DNA of 64,000 nucleotides, taken from positions 3,038,001 through 3,102,000 of the forward strand of contig NZ_CP084506.1 in assembly GCF_003113495.2 (NCBI RefSeq), in the 5' to 3' direction. The position numbers were made by a program, and so were the translations under genes. This DNA comes from Edwardsiella tarda ATCC 15947 = NBRC 105688. Its GTDB lineage: Bacteria > Pseudomonadota > Gammaproteobacteria > Enterobacterales > Enterobacteriaceae. Numbering within the stretch: position 1 is the first letter of the stretch; the number at the start of each line of letters is the position of its first letter. The notes beneath the pieces are model-generated. The model was given only the letters and a program-made list of their open reading frames with translations, did no database searches and was not told the DNA's origin. Positions 1 to 10,164 of the stretch are shown here, piece after piece.

Positions 1-368
1 TCGCTATTCCCACCGCCTTAGCGACCAAGATCATGAATAAGCTGATCCGTGATGGCCGGGTGATCCGTGGATTCATTGGTATCAGCGGGCGAGAAATCGT
101 GCCGATACGCAGTCAACCGGCCAGTTCGGAGCGTATTCAGGGGATCATCGTCAGCAACGTGGCCAGCAATGGTCCAGCGGCTCAGGCGGGTATCCGCCCC
201 GGCGATATTGTACTCAACGTCAACGGCAAGCCGGCGATCAGTGCGACGGAAACCATGGATCAGGTTGCCGAGATTCGGCCTGGCAGCGTGGTGCCGGTCA
301 CCATCATGCGCAACGGCGAACGCCTGACACTCAACGTCACCATCGCCGAGTTCCCCAACGTCGACTGA
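1..368 (+). CDS. degS: DegS, periplasmic serine endoprotease, 3' fragment
   Basis: Only the C-terminal part is present; the frame is open from base 3 and the 5' end lies outside the window. The visible part is the end of the protease domain followed by a PDZ domain (GFIGISGREI, then GIIVSNVASNGPAAQAGIRPGDIVLNVNG), very close to E. coli DegS. DegS is anchored in the inner membrane. Its PDZ domain senses C-termini of misfolded outer-membrane proteins, after which DegS cuts anti-sigma factor RseA to start the sigma-E response. DegQ/DegP are excluded because there is only one PDZ domain and the gene ends right after it. The identity is firm. Confidence 0.93.
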   Translation, partial: AIPTALATKIMNKLIRDGRVIRGFIGISGREIVPIRSQPASSERIQGIIVSNVASNGPAAQAGIRPGDIVLNVNGKPAISATETMDQVAEIRPGSVVPVTIMRNGERLTLNVTIAEFPNVD

Positions 369-411
369 CGGCTCATGGTCAGCGCCTCCGCCCTCCGACG
401 CATAATGTGAC

Positions 412-446
412 GAGCCCTCCGTCCCATCGGGGCGGAGGGCTCGTTA
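412..446. terminator. Terminator between degS and murA
   Basis: A 10-bp stem (GAGCCCTCCG at 412-421 with CGGAGGGCTC at 433-442) is followed by a short T-rich stretch on the plus strand. It lies between convergent degS and murA and probably ends degS transcription. Confidence 0.7.
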
Positions 447-474
447 TTCGCCTAGCGAAAAGCCAGCGCGCGCG

Positions 475-1731
<1,257 letters not shown>

Positions 1732-1794
1732 TTAATCGCGTTCTCGCTTAATCAGTTATCGCTCGCCGCCCGCCCTGAGGCCGACGACGCAAAA

Positions 1795-2049
1795 TCATAG
1801 ACCGCTCAGTTTACGGTCGCGCTGCCACTGCTCTGGGGTATAGGCCTTGATAGTCAGCGCATGGATGCGGTTATCCGCGATGTACTCCATCAGCGGAGCA
1901 TAGACCGCCTGTTGCTGTTTAACCCGGCTCATGCCGGCAAACAGCTCACCCACGACGATAACCTGAAAATGGCTACCGTCCCCGGTGACATGGGCTTCCT
2001 GCAGGGCCAATGCGTTCATCAGCACGTCTTTGATTTGATCGTTGTCCAT
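1795..2049 (-). CDS. ibaG: IbaG, BolA-family iron-sulfur/acid stress protein
   Basis: A small BolA-like protein of 84 residues, the usual length. The helix-turn-helix-like core contains [18 protein letters not shown] with a conserved histidine, followed by the KQQAVYAPL helix. BolA-family proteins partner with monothiol glutaredoxins (Grx4) in [2Fe-2S] trafficking; in E. coli IbaG is linked to acid resistance. It sits upstream of murA and downstream of the mla genes, as in E. coli (former name yrbA). The family is certain; the cellular role is inferred from E. coli. Confidence 0.92.
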   Translation of the reverse strand: MDNDQIKDVLMNALALQEAHVTGDGSHFQVIVVGELFAGMSRVKQQQAVYAPLMEYIADNRIHALTIKAYTPEQWQRDRKLSGL

Positions 2050-2141
2050 GGCGTTCGACTCTTTTCCGGTTATCCAGCCTATCGATAGGCAGCGTTTAGG
2101 GGGTACATATTAGAGGAAACTTACGCCGGCTGAAATAGTGA

Positions 2142-2174
2142 AAAGCCCCCATTCACGCCGGTGTCGGGGGCTTC
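2142..2174 (-). terminator. Terminator of the mla operon
   Basis: On the minus strand, 28 bp past the mlaB stop, an AGCCCCC / GGGGGCT stem with a 15-nt loop is followed by TTTTC. It separates mlaFEDCB from ibaG-murA. Confidence 0.65.
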
Positions 2175-2201
2175 GTCACTATTACCTGTGATTACCTAGC
2201 G

Positions 2202-2507
2202 TTAGCTAACATCACTCTCACACAACACGATCTCATGTAGGTTGTATAAGGCGATCAACGTATGCAGGCGATCGCTGACGCCACGCAGGGGGAGCGGAGT
2301 TCCCGGGCAGAGATTCTGCACATGCAGCAGCAGCGCTAACCCCGCCGAGTCCACCCGCGTCACCCCACTGATATCCAGGCAGTTAATCCCCTGAAACAGG
2401 GCTTGGCGCTGGCGCCAAAACGCCCCTAACGCGTCACACACCAACTCGCCGTGCAGGCGCAGGATCGTGCCATCGCGCTGCCAACGCAACGCATCTTGCT
2501 GCATCAC
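2202..2507 (-). CDS. mlaB: MlaB, STAS-domain subunit of the Mla transporter
   Basis: A cytoplasmic STAS-domain protein of 101 residues, similar in length to E. coli MlaB (97). The core [19 protein letters not shown] is the typical STAS signature with the conserved DSAG loop. MlaB binds and stabilises the MlaF ATPase in the MlaFEDB complex, which moves phospholipids between the periplasmic carrier MlaC and the inner membrane. Its start overlaps the mlaC stop by 4 bp (ATGA), indicating translational coupling at the end of the operon. Confidence 0.94.
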   Translation of the reverse strand: MMQQDALRWQRDGTILRLHGELVCDALGAFWRQRQALFQGINCLDISGVTRVDSAGLALLLHVQNLCPGTPLPLRGVSDRLHTLIALYNLHEIVLCESDVS

Positions 2508-3154
2508 TGCTTACTGTCCAAGGTGATGGGTTGCTTGGCCGACGTGATCAGTTGCTGCGTCAGGCCATCCACGCCTTTCTCGCGTAACAGGGCCGCCCAC
2601 TCATTCTGCTTAGTGGTGATCATGCTCACCCCTTCCGCGATCATGTCGAATGCCTGCCAATGGCCGGTCTGGCTGTTCTTACGCCATTGGAAATCGAGGC
2701 GCACCGGCGGACGACCTTGATTATCCAGGATGGTGACGCGAATGGTGACGATGGTAGCATCCCCCAGCGGGCGCTCCGGCGCCACCTCGTAGTGCTGGCC
2801 ATGATACAGCGCTAACGCCTGACCATACACCTGCTCCAAGTAGCTTTGAAACGCCTTGAAGTAGGCATCGCGCTGCGCCGGCGTGGCGCTACGATAATAC
2901 TGTCCCAGCACCAGGGCGCCGGCATATTTGACCTGAACATAGGGCATCAGCTCTTCGCGCACGATGGTACGCAGGTAGTTGGGATCCTGCTTGATGCGAG
3001 GCTGCTCATCTTTTAAGCGCGTAAAGGTACGCGCCGCGGCCTGATTCATCAGTGTATAGGGGTTACTTTGATCTAGCGTCGGCGTGCTAGCGGCCTGAGC
3101 GGCGAACCAAGGCGTCACGCACAACAACGCGGCCATCACAATACGTTTTAACAT
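2504..3154 (-). CDS. mlaC: MlaC, periplasmic phospholipid carrier
   Basis: This 216-residue protein has an N-terminal Sec signal peptide ([21 protein letters not shown], predicted cut after AQA) and a Tol-Ttg2 / MlaC domain. It ferries a phospholipid through the periplasm between the outer-membrane MlaA-OmpC complex and the inner-membrane MlaFEDB complex. A good ribosome-binding site (GAGGAAG) precedes the ATG. It starts 20 bp after mlaD and overlaps mlaB, so it is an internal gene of mlaFEDCB. Confidence 0.95.
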   Translation of the reverse strand: MLKRIVMAALLCVTPWFAAQAASTPTLDQSNPYTLMNQAAARTFTRLKDEQPRIKQDPNYLRTIVREELMPYVQVKYAGALVLGQYYRSATPAQRDAYFKAFQSYLEQVYGQALALYHGQHYEVAPERPLGDATIVTIRVTILDNQGRPPVRLDFQWRKNSQTGHWQAFDMIAEGVSMITTKQNEWAALLREKGVDGLTQQLITSAKQPITLDSKQ

Positions 3155-3174
3155 AACAGACTTCCTCGTCGTGA

Positions 3175-3711
3175 TTAATGGGCGACAGACACCGGCGCAC
3201 TCGCCGCCGGCTGTGATTGATCAGCGGCATTATTCTTCTCGTCGCCGCCGCTCTTATACAAGAACTGACCGATCAGATCCTCCAACACCATGGCGGACTT
3301 GGTGTCCTGGATGGTACCGCCATCCTTCAGGATAGCCGTCCCCATCTCCGGATCTTCGAAGCCGACGTTGAGCGCCAGGAATTGCTCCCCCAGCAAGCCT
3401 GAGGTCCGGATCGCCAACGAGCTGGTGTCCGGAATATGGTTGTAACGCGTATCGATGTCCATCGCGACCTTCGGCAGATAGGTCTGCGGATCCAACGAGA
3501 TGTTCGCGACGCGCCCGATCACCACCCCACCGATCTTCACCGGTGAGCGCGCCTTAAGGCCACCGACATTATCGAAGGTCGCATACAGGCGATAGGTCGG
3601 CTCATTGCCCAGTGACTTCACGTTGGCCACTTGTAGGCAAAGGAATACCGCGCCACACAGGGCGATCAACATAAACAGGCCGACCCAGATTTCAGTTTTT
3701 TTCGTTTGCAT
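3175..3711 (-). CDS. mlaD: MlaD, MCE-domain lipid-binding subunit
   Basis: An inner-membrane anchored MCE protein. A single N-terminal transmembrane helix (about residues 8-28) is followed by one MCE domain ([29 protein letters not shown]). MlaD forms a hexameric ring on the periplasmic side of MlaFE through which lipid passes. The ATG at 3711 is chosen because [11 protein letters not shown] matches the E. coli N-terminus and lies 4 bp after the mlaE stop; an in-frame start five codons earlier would overlap mlaE. The resulting 178 residues are close to the 183 of E. coli. Confidence 0.94.
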   Translation of the reverse strand: MQTKKTEIWVGLFMLIALCGAVFLCLQVANVKSLGNEPTYRLYATFDNVGGLKARSPVKIGGVVIGRVANISLDPQTYLPKVAMDIDTRYNHIPDTSSLAIRTSGLLGEQFLALNVGFEDPEMGTAILKDGGTIQDTKSAMVLEDLIGQFLYKSGGDEKNNAADQSQPAASAPVSVAH

Positions 3712-3715
3712 CGTC

Positions 3716-4498
3716 TCAATTCCCAAACATCAGTGCCGTCAGCACAAAATCTAACCCCAGAACCGCCAGTGAAGAGTGGACAACGGTGCGCGTCGTCGCA
3801 CGGCTAATCCCGGCGGAGGTGGGGATGGCATCATAGCCGTTAAATAAGGCGATCCACATCACCGTGATGGCGAACACCAGGCTCTTAATCAGGCAGTTCA
3901 ACAGATCGGTACGGTAATCCACCGCCCCCTGCATCGCCGACCAGAAGAAGCCCGCGTCGATGCCTTTCCAATCGACACCGACGACCGAGCCACCCCAGAT
4001 ACCGATGGCGACAAAGATCACCGTCAGCAACGGCATGCTGATCACCCCCGCCCAGAAGCGAGGCGCCACGACACGCCGCAGAGGATCGACCGCCATCATC
4101 TCTAGACTAGAAAGCTGCTCCGTCGCCTTCATCAAGCCAATCTCGGCCGTCAGCGCCGATCCGGCGCGCCCGGCGAACAGCAAGGCGGTGACCACCGGCC
4201 CCAACTCACGCAGCAGCGACAGCGCGACCATCATCCCCAGACTGGCCTCCGCGCTGTAGGTGGTCAGCACCAGATATCCCTGTAACCCCAGCACCATGCC
4301 GATAAACAATCCGGACACCATGATGATCAACAGCGACTGCACCCCCACGCTATACAGCTGACGGCGCAGCAGCGGCCATTGCTTGGCTGGCTCTGGGCGG
4401 CCAACCAGCGCGCTAAACAGCATCAAGCCGGCACGGCCAAAGGCGGCACAGACATTGATCCCGCGGCGTCCTAACGACGCCAGTCCATTAAGCAACAT
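3716..4498 (-). CDS. mlaE: MlaE, permease subunit of the Mla ABC transporter
   Basis: A 260-residue polytopic inner-membrane protein, identical in length to E. coli MlaE. Hallmarks are [19 protein letters not shown], the cytoplasmic coupling segment [31 protein letters not shown], and the C-terminal [22 protein letters not shown]. The ATG at 4498 matches the family N-terminus ([10 protein letters not shown]). It overlaps the end of mlaF by 11 bp, consistent with translational coupling. MlaE forms a homodimer that carries lipid across the inner membrane. Confidence 0.96.
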   Translation of the reverse strand: MLLNGLASLGRRGINVCAAFGRAGLMLFSALVGRPEPAKQWPLLRRQLYSVGVQSLLIIMVSGLFIGMVLGLQGYLVLTTYSAEASLGMMVALSLLRELGPVVTALLFAGRAGSALTAEIGLMKATEQLSSLEMMAVDPLRRVVAPRFWAGVISMPLLTVIFVAIGIWGGSVVGVDWKGIDAGFFWSAMQGAVDYRTDLLNCLIKSLVFAITVMWIALFNGYDAIPTSAGISRATTRTVVHSSLAVLGLDFVLTALMFGN

Positions 4499-5318
4499 GT
4501 GAGGCGCTCTCTCCTGAAGACAACAAGGCCCGGCGGTAGTCACCCGCTGGGTAACGGAAAGGCACCGGCCCATCGGCGATACCATCGAGGAATTGGCGTA
4601 CCCGCGCATCCTGATTATCGCGCAGTGCCTGGCGATCGCCATGAGCAATCACCCGTTGATCGGCCACGATATAAGCCTGATCCGCGATGCTCAGCACCTC
4701 GGGGACATCGTGTGAGACCACCACGCAAGTGATTCCTAGGGCATGGTTAAGCTCATCGATCAGCTTAACCAGCACCCCCATGGTGATCGGATCCTGACCG
4801 ACGAACGGTTCATCGAACAAGATCATCTGCGGATCGAGTGCGATGGCGCGCGCCAAGGCGGCACGACGCGCCATCCCACCGGAGAGTTCGGACGGCATCA
4901 GATCAGCGGCGCCGCGTAGGCCCACGGCCTCCAACTTCATCAGCACGACGGTACGTAACAGCGTCTCCGGCAAGCGGGTATGCTCACGCAAGGGAAAGGC
5001 CACATTATCGAAGACACTGAGGTCGGTAAATAGCGCGCCAGACTGAAACAGCATGCTCATTTTCTTACGTGCCGCAAACAATTGGCGACGGGAGAGCGCT
5101 GGAATATTCTCGCCATCGAACCAGATCTCCCCGCAATCGGGGCGTAGCTGGCCAGCGATCAGGCGCAGCAAGGTGGTCTTACCGATCCCCGACGGCCCCA
5201 TGATGGCCGTCACCTTGCCTCGCGGAACGGTGAGATTGATGTCGGTAAAAATCGGGCGATTTCCGCGGCTAAAACTCATCCCGCGGATATCCACCAGATT
5301 ATTTTCCTGATGATTCAT
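4488..5318 (-). CDS. mlaF: MlaF, ATPase subunit of the Mla ABC transporter
   Basis: The ABC ATPase that powers phospholipid transport. Walker A is GPSGIGKTT, the Q-loop is LFQSGALF, the signature is LSGGMARR, Walker B is ILFDEPF and the H-loop is VVSHD. The C-terminal extension [23 protein letters not shown], which clasps the partner MlaF and binds MlaB, is present. The ATG at 5318 lies about 10 nt after an AGGA; a TTG at 5324 is an alternative start. First gene of the mla operon, divergent from yrbG. Confidence 0.95.
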   Translation of the reverse strand: MNHQENNLVDIRGMSFSRGNRPIFTDINLTVPRGKVTAIMGPSGIGKTTLLRLIAGQLRPDCGEIWFDGENIPALSRRQLFAARKKMSMLFQSGALFTDLSVFDNVAFPLREHTRLPETLLRTVVLMKLEAVGLRGAADLMPSELSGGMARRAALARAIALDPQMILFDEPFVGQDPITMGVLVKLIDELNHALGITCVVVSHDVPEVLSIADQAYIVADQRVIAHGDRQALRDNQDARVRQFLDGIADGPVPFRYPAGDYRRALLSSGESASHVA

Positions 5319-5339
5319 CCACAATGATTCCTGGTTATA

Positions 5340-5351
5340 GGTTAGCTAACC
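5340..5351. repeat. 12-bp perfect palindrome upstream of mlaF
   Basis: GGTTAGCTAACC lies 21 bp upstream of the mlaF ATG in the 276-bp divergent mlaF/yrbG region. It may be an operator or a short leader hairpin; no known regulator is recognised. The rest of the spacer shows only an AT-rich stretch and a CCGGAC/GTCCGG inverted repeat (5553-5570) just before yrbG. Confidence 0.45.
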
Positions 5352-5594
5352 CAAGCAAAACATAATCCAATGCTTTTTCTCGGCGATTAGTGCTATTTTT
5401 TCGTCAATTTGGCACGCATCGGGCCAAACTCCAGCCTTAGGGCAGCATAAGTTTTACTTTTATCCCGCCTACCGTCAAAATTAAGCGTATCGCTTACTGT
5501 TAGCGGCATCGGCGGGCTGCTAGCAGCCTTTCGTCCGTTTCGTTTAGCCGGACCGGACACCGACGTCCGGACTTACTCTACTCAAGGATTCAGC

Positions 5595-6584
5595 ATGCTG
5601 CTCGCCACCTTGCTACTGCTCATCGGCTTACTACTCTTAGTTTATGGCGCAGACCGCGTGGTATATGGCGCGGCAGCCGTCGCGCATGCGTTAGGTGTAG
5701 CTCCGCTGGTCATCGGCATGACCATCGTCAGCATAGGGACATCCTTACCCGAATTAACCGTCTCGCTGAGTGCAGTAATGCACAATCAGATCGACACGGC
5801 CGTCGGCAACGTTCTGGGGTCGAACATCGCCAATATCTTGCTCATTCTTGGCTGTGCAGCCTTGATCCGCCCGCTTTCCGTGCGTTCTACCCTCATACGC
5901 CGTGAACTACCCCTTACTCTGGGGGCCACTATATTGTGCGGTTTTTTACTGTATGACAATCAGCTTAATCGCATTGATGGTGTTATTTTAGTGACCTTTT
6001 TCGCCGCATTCTTATGGATGATGCTTAAAATAGCGCATCAGGCAATGTCTGGAGAGGGGGACAGTTACGCCCGCGAACAGATCGCCGAACTCCCACGCGG
6101 CACCAGTTTACCGGTTGCCCTGTTATGGATGGCGCTTGGCGTGATCATTCTACCGCTCGCCTCACGCATGGTGATCGATAACGCCAGCGTATTGGCGCGT
6201 TATCTTGGCGTCAGTGAGCTGACCATCGGCCTGACGGTGATTGCCATCGGTACCAGCCTGCCAGAACTGGCGACAGCCGTAGCCGGTGCGATAAAAGGTG
6301 AGCAAGACATTGTTTTGGGTAATATCATCGGTTCCAATACCTGTAATATTCTAATGGTATTGGGTATACCTGCGTTGATCGGCTCACACGACACGCAGAT
6401 CGATGGCGCCGCCTTCGGGCGTGACTACTGGACCATGTTAGCGGTCACCCTGATACTGGCGCTATTGTGCCTACGCCGCCGGCACAGCATCGGCCGTCCG
6501 GCTGGCGCACTGTTGCTAGGCGGTTTCATCGCCTATGTCGTGCTGCTGTATACGCAGCCTTCGCTGATATTTTATTGGGATTGA
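5595..6584 (+). CDS. yrbG: YrbG, calcium/sodium antiporter family protein
   Basis: A 329-residue inner-membrane protein of the Ca2+:cation antiporter (CaCA) superfamily, with about ten hydrophobic helices. The two inverted alpha-repeats are clear: GTSLPELTVS...VGNVLGSNIANILLILG near residues 50-90 and GTSLPELATA...LGNIIGSNTCNILMVLG near residues 217-255; both carry the conserved acidic and asparagine residues that bind ions. The transported ion in vivo is not proven for the E. coli orthologue. It heads the yrbG-kdsD-kdsC-lptCAB cluster, divergent from mlaF. Confidence 0.92.
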   Translation: MLLATLLLLIGLLLLVYGADRVVYGAAAVAHALGVAPLVIGMTIVSIGTSLPELTVSLSAVMHNQIDTAVGNVLGSNIANILLILGCAALIRPLSVRSTLIRRELPLTLGATILCGFLLYDNQLNRIDGVILVTFFAAFLWMMLKIAHQAMSGEGDSYAREQIAELPRGTSLPVALLWMALGVIILPLASRMVIDNASVLARYLGVSELTIGLTVIAIGTSLPELATAVAGAIKGEQDIVLGNIIGSNTCNILMVLGIPALIGSHDTQIDGAAFGRDYWTMLAVTLILALLCLRRRHSIGRPAGALLLGGFIAYVVLLYTQPSLIFYWD

Positions 6585-6636
6585 CTCCCGGCAGAGTCCG
6601 CCGAGTCAGTGGTTTTGCCAGACGTGAGAAAACAAA

Positions 6637-7623
6637 ATGTCACATACGGAGTTTCAGCCGGGTTTTGATTTCCAGCAGGCGGGTAAAGAAGTCCTGCGTA
6701 TCGAGCGTGAAGGACTCGCGCAACTGGATCACTTCATTAACCAAGACTTTGTCCAAGCCTGTGAGGCCATGCTCCGCTGTCGCGGCAAGGTGGTCGTGAT
6801 GGGGATGGGTAAATCCGGTCATATTGGTCGCAAGATAGCAGCCACACTGGCCAGCACCGGTACCTCATCCTTTTTCGTCCATCCTGGCGAGGCCAGTCAT
6901 GGCGATCTGGGCATGGTGGAAGCACGCGATGTCGTATTGGCCATCTCCAACTCGGGAGAGTCTCAAGAGATCCAGGCCCTGATCCCGGTGCTGAAACGAC
7001 AAAATGTCACCCTGATCTGCATGACCAACAACCCAGAGAGCGCCATGGGACGGGCGGCCGACATCCACCTGTGTATCCGTGTGCCGCAAGAGGCCTGTCC
7101 GCTGGGGCTAGCGCCGACCACCAGCACCACCGCGACGCTGGTGATGGGCGATGCGCTCGCCGTGGCGTTATTACAAGCGCGCGGCTTCACCGCGGAAGAC
7201 TTCGCTATGTCACACCCCGGCGGCGCACTGGGACGCAAGTTACTCCTACGTGTCAGCGATATCATGCACAGCGGTGATGAGGTACCGACCGTCAATCCGG
7301 CGGCGTCCCTACGTGACGCGCTGCTGGAGATCACCCGCAAGAATCTCGGCTTAACGGTAATCTGTGGTCCCGATGCCCATATCGAGGGGATCTTTACCGA
7401 TGGCGACCTGCGCCGTATATTCGACATGGGAATCAACCTGAATGACGCCAAGATTGCCGATGTGATGACCCGCGGTGGAATCCGCATCCGGCCGACGGCA
7501 CTGGCTGTCGAAGCCCTCAATCTGATGCAAGATCGCCATATTACCTCGTTGCTGGTCGCGGAAAACGATCAACTGCTTGGCGTGGTGCATATGCATGATA
7601 TGCTGCGCGCCGGCGTAGTCTGA
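6637..7623 (+). CDS. kdsD: KdsD, D-arabinose 5-phosphate isomerase
   Basis: Converts ribulose 5-phosphate to arabinose 5-phosphate, the first step of Kdo synthesis for LPS. The 328-residue protein has an N-terminal sugar-isomerase (SIS) domain with VVMGMGKSGHIGRKIAATLASTGTSSFFVHP and SNSGES, then two CBS domains (about 205-325). Length and domain order match E. coli KdsD (328). The gene is followed after 15 bp by kdsC, the phosphatase acting later in the same pathway. The GutQ paralogue is less likely given the yrbG-kdsC-lpt context. Confidence 0.96.
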   Translation: MSHTEFQPGFDFQQAGKEVLRIEREGLAQLDHFINQDFVQACEAMLRCRGKVVVMGMGKSGHIGRKIAATLASTGTSSFFVHPGEASHGDLGMVEARDVVLAISNSGESQEIQALIPVLKRQNVTLICMTNNPESAMGRAADIHLCIRVPQEACPLGLAPTTSTTATLVMGDALAVALLQARGFTAEDFAMSHPGGALGRKLLLRVSDIMHSGDEVPTVNPAASLRDALLEITRKNLGLTVICGPDAHIEGIFTDGDLRRIFDMGINLNDAKIADVMTRGGIRIRPTALAVEALNLMQDRHITSLLVAENDQLLGVVHMHDMLRAGVV

Positions 7624-7638
7624 ACAAACGGAGCTTTC

Positions 7639-8205
7639 ATGCCACACACTACCACCCCGATTGCCACCTGCTATGGGCCGGTTTCCGCCGATGTCATGGC
7701 GCGCGCCGCTCAGGTCCGTCTCCTGATCTGCGACGTGGACGGTGTGCTGTCCGACGGGCTGATCTATATGGGCAACCAGGGCGAAGAGCTTAAGGCGTTC
7801 AATGTGCGCGATGGTTATGGCATTCGCTGCCTGGTGACCCAGGGTATCAATGTGGCCATCATCACCGGGCGCCGTTCCCAATTGGTCGCCGACCGTGCCG
7901 CGACGCTGGGCATCAACCATCTGTATCAAGGGCAATCGAATAAACTGATTGCCTTTGAGCGCATCCTCGCCGATCTGCAGCTCACGCCGGATCAGGCCGC
8001 CTATATTGGTGACGACCTGATCGATTGGCCGGTCATGGCACGTGTCGGCCTCGCCGTCGCCGTCGCCGATGCGCACCCACTCCTTCCACCGCGTGCGCAC
8101 TATACGACCCGTATCGCCGGTGGACGCGGTGCCGTGCGCGAGCTGTGTGATCTGATCCTGCACGCGCAGGGGCGCCTGGATCAGGCCCAGGGGTTGTCGA
8201 TATGA
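7639..8205 (+). CDS. kdsC: KdsC, Kdo-8-phosphate phosphatase
   Basis: A HAD-superfamily phosphatase that removes phosphate from Kdo-8-phosphate in the cytoplasm. The nucleophile motif is CDVDGVLSDG (near residue 31) and the late HAD motif is YIGDDLIDWPVM; there is no cap insertion, typical of tetrameric KdsC. The protein has 188 residues, the standard length. The stop overlaps the lptC start by 4 bp (ATGA), linking Kdo synthesis to the LPS export genes. Confidence 0.96.
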   Translation: MPHTTTPIATCYGPVSADVMARAAQVRLLICDVDGVLSDGLIYMGNQGEELKAFNVRDGYGIRCLVTQGINVAIITGRRSQLVADRAATLGINHLYQGQSNKLIAFERILADLQLTPDQAAYIGDDLIDWPVMARVGLAVAVADAHPLLPPRAHYTTRIAGGRGAVRELCDLILHAQGRLDQAQGLSI

Positions 8206-8774
8206 GTCGAAGTAAACGCTGGCTCATCGCCCTGTTGACCCTCATCGCGTTGGCGTTGATCGGCTGGAATATGGCCGATAACACGCCCAGCGATGCGCCC
8301 TCGGTCAGCGATCCCTCGCAACCAACCTATCAAAGCCAACATACACTGACTGTGGTCTATGATCCCAGCGGTAAGCTGAGCTATAAGTTGGTCGCCCAGG
8401 ATGTACAACATTACAGCGAGCAGGGGGTGACGTGGTTCACCCGGCCAGTATTGACCACCTTCGATCCCCAAGCGGTCGCCACCTGGTCGGTACGCGCCGA
8501 TCGCGCGAAGCTGACCAAAGATAATATGCTGTATCTCTACGGTAATGTAGAGGTCAATAGTTTGACCCCGACCTCGCAACTGGAACGGATCACCACCGAT
8601 AATGCCCAGGTTAATCTGGTGACTCAGGACATAAGTTCGGATGATGAAGTAACCCTGTACGGCAGTAATTTCACCTCTCATGGATTGAAGGTGCGCGGCA
8701 ACATGCGGGATAAAACGGCACGGTTGATTGACAAGGTAAACACCTATTATGAAATTCAAAGCAAGCACCCTTAA
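8202..8774 (+). CDS. lptC: LptC, LPS export bridge subunit
   Basis: A bitopic inner-membrane protein of 190 residues (E. coli 191): a short cytoplasmic tail, one transmembrane helix (about residues 7-24), then a periplasmic beta-jellyroll. LptC receives LPS extracted by LptB2FG and hands it to LptA. The family segments LVAQDVQHYSEQGVTWFTRPVL and LYLYGNVEV are present. It overlaps kdsC by 4 bp and lptA by 26 bp, the classical arrangement of this operon. Confidence 0.95.
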   Translation: MSRSKRWLIALLTLIALALIGWNMADNTPSDAPSVSDPSQPTYQSQHTLTVVYDPSGKLSYKLVAQDVQHYSEQGVTWFTRPVLTTFDPQAVATWSVRADRAKLTKDNMLYLYGNVEVNSLTPTSQLERITTDNAQVNLVTQDISSDDEVTLYGSNFTSHGLKVRGNMRDKTARLIDKVNTYYEIQSKHP

Positions 8775-9306
8775 ACTGCGTGATCTGATCCTTGCCGCCT
8801 CGCTGTTAACGGCCAGCGCCTCGGCATTGGCCGTCACCGGCGATACCGATCAGCCGATCCACATCAACTCCATGCAGCAGTCATTGGATATGCAGGGGAA
8901 TGTCGCCACCTTTACCGGCGATGTCATCGTCACCCAAGGCACCATTAAGATCACCGCCGACAAAGTGGTCGTCACCCGACCTAACGGCGAGCAAGGTAAA
9001 GAGATCGTCGAGGCCTATGGTAATCCGGTAACCTTCTACCAGATGCAGGACAACGGCAAGCCCGTCGAAGGTCACAGCCAGAAGCTGCGCTATGAACTGG
9101 CGAAAGACTATGTCATCCTGACCGGCAATGCCGTCCTGACGCAACTCGACAGCAATATCGAGGGCGACCGTATTACCTATCTGGTGAAACAGCAGCAGAT
9201 GGAGGCCTTCAGCGACAAGGGCAAGCGTGTGACCACCGTCCTGCTGCCGTCGCAATTGCAGGATAAGGGCACCGCTAAACCGGCCCCCCAGAAGAAGAGT
9301 AACTGA
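8749..9306 (+). CDS. lptA: LptA, periplasmic LPS bridge protein
   Basis: The 185-residue periplasmic protein has a signal peptide ending near ASASALA and an OstA-like jellyroll (INSMQQSLDMQGNVATFTGDVIVTQG). LptA monomers stack into the bridge along which LPS slides from LptC to LptD. The start lies inside the lptC end, as in E. coli where a sigma-E promoter inside lptC also drives lptA; I did not identify that promoter here with confidence. Confidence 0.96.
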   Translation: MKFKASTLKLRDLILAASLLTASASALAVTGDTDQPIHINSMQQSLDMQGNVATFTGDVIVTQGTIKITADKVVVTRPNGEQGKEIVEAYGNPVTFYQMQDNGKPVEGHSQKLRYELAKDYVILTGNAVLTQLDSNIEGDRITYLVKQQQMEAFSDKGKRVTTVLLPSQLQDKGTAKPAPQKKSN

Positions 9307-9312
9307 TTCGTT

Positions 9313-10038
9313 ATGGCACGATTAATTGCGCAAAACCTGGCCAAATCCTATAAAGGGCGTCGGGTGGTAGAAAACGTCAGTCTGACGGTTAACTCCGGCG
9401 AGATCGTCGGTCTGCTCGGTCCGAACGGTGCCGGCAAGACCACCACCTTCTATATGGTGGTCGGGATCGTACCGCGCGATGCGGGTAACATCATCATCGA
9501 CGACGAGGATATCAGTCTACTGCCATTGCATGCCCGCGCCCGACGCGGCATCGGCTATCTACCGCAGGAGGCCTCGATTTTCCGCCGCCTCAGCGTCTAT
9601 GATAACCTGATGGCCGTGTTGGAGATCCGCGACGATCTGGATGCCAATCAGCGCGCCGATCGCGCCGATGAGTTGTTGGAAGAGTTCCACATCGCCCATC
9701 TGCGTGAGAATCTCGGGCAATCACTCTCTGGCGGTGAACGGCGTCGTGTGGAGATCGCCCGCGCGCTGGCGGCCAATCCTAAGTTTATTTTGCTAGACGA
9801 ACCCTTTGCTGGGGTCGACCCGATCTCGGTCATCGACATCAAGAAGATCATCGAACACCTGCGCGATCGTGGGTTGGGCGTGCTGATCACTGACCATAAC
9901 GTGCGCGAAACGCTGGACGTGTGTGAGCGTGCCTATATCGTCAGCCAGGGTAACTTAATCGCCCATGGCTCCCCCAGTGAGATTCTGGAAAACGAACAGG
10001 TGAAACGCGTCTATCTGGGTGAAGAGTTCCGCTTGTAA
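9313..10038 (+). CDS. lptB: LptB, LPS export ATPase
   Basis: Cytoplasmic ABC ATPase of the LptB2FG extractor, 241 residues, identical in length to E. coli. Walker A is GPNGAGKTT, the Q-loop is YLPQEASIF, the signature is LSGGERRR, Walker B is ILLDEPF and the switch histidine sits in ITDHNV. It starts 6 bp after lptA and lies upstream of rpoN. Confidence 0.97.
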   Translation: MARLIAQNLAKSYKGRRVVENVSLTVNSGEIVGLLGPNGAGKTTTFYMVVGIVPRDAGNIIIDDEDISLLPLHARARRGIGYLPQEASIFRRLSVYDNLMAVLEIRDDLDANQRADRADELLEEFHIAHLRENLGQSLSGGERRRVEIARALAANPKFILLDEPFAGVDPISVIDIKKIIEHLRDRGLGVLITDHNVRETLDVCERAYIVSQGNLIAHGSPSEILENEQVKRVYLGEEFRL

Positions 10039-10164
10039 CGGGCACGACACCTGGCGGATACGCGGGTGTCGGGGCGTTGCGGCTCTTTACATTCTCGCCG
10101 CAGGAGGCCCCCGCGTCTCCCTCCGGCCACCACTGTCTGCAATCAAGGAACAGAACGCGCGATT

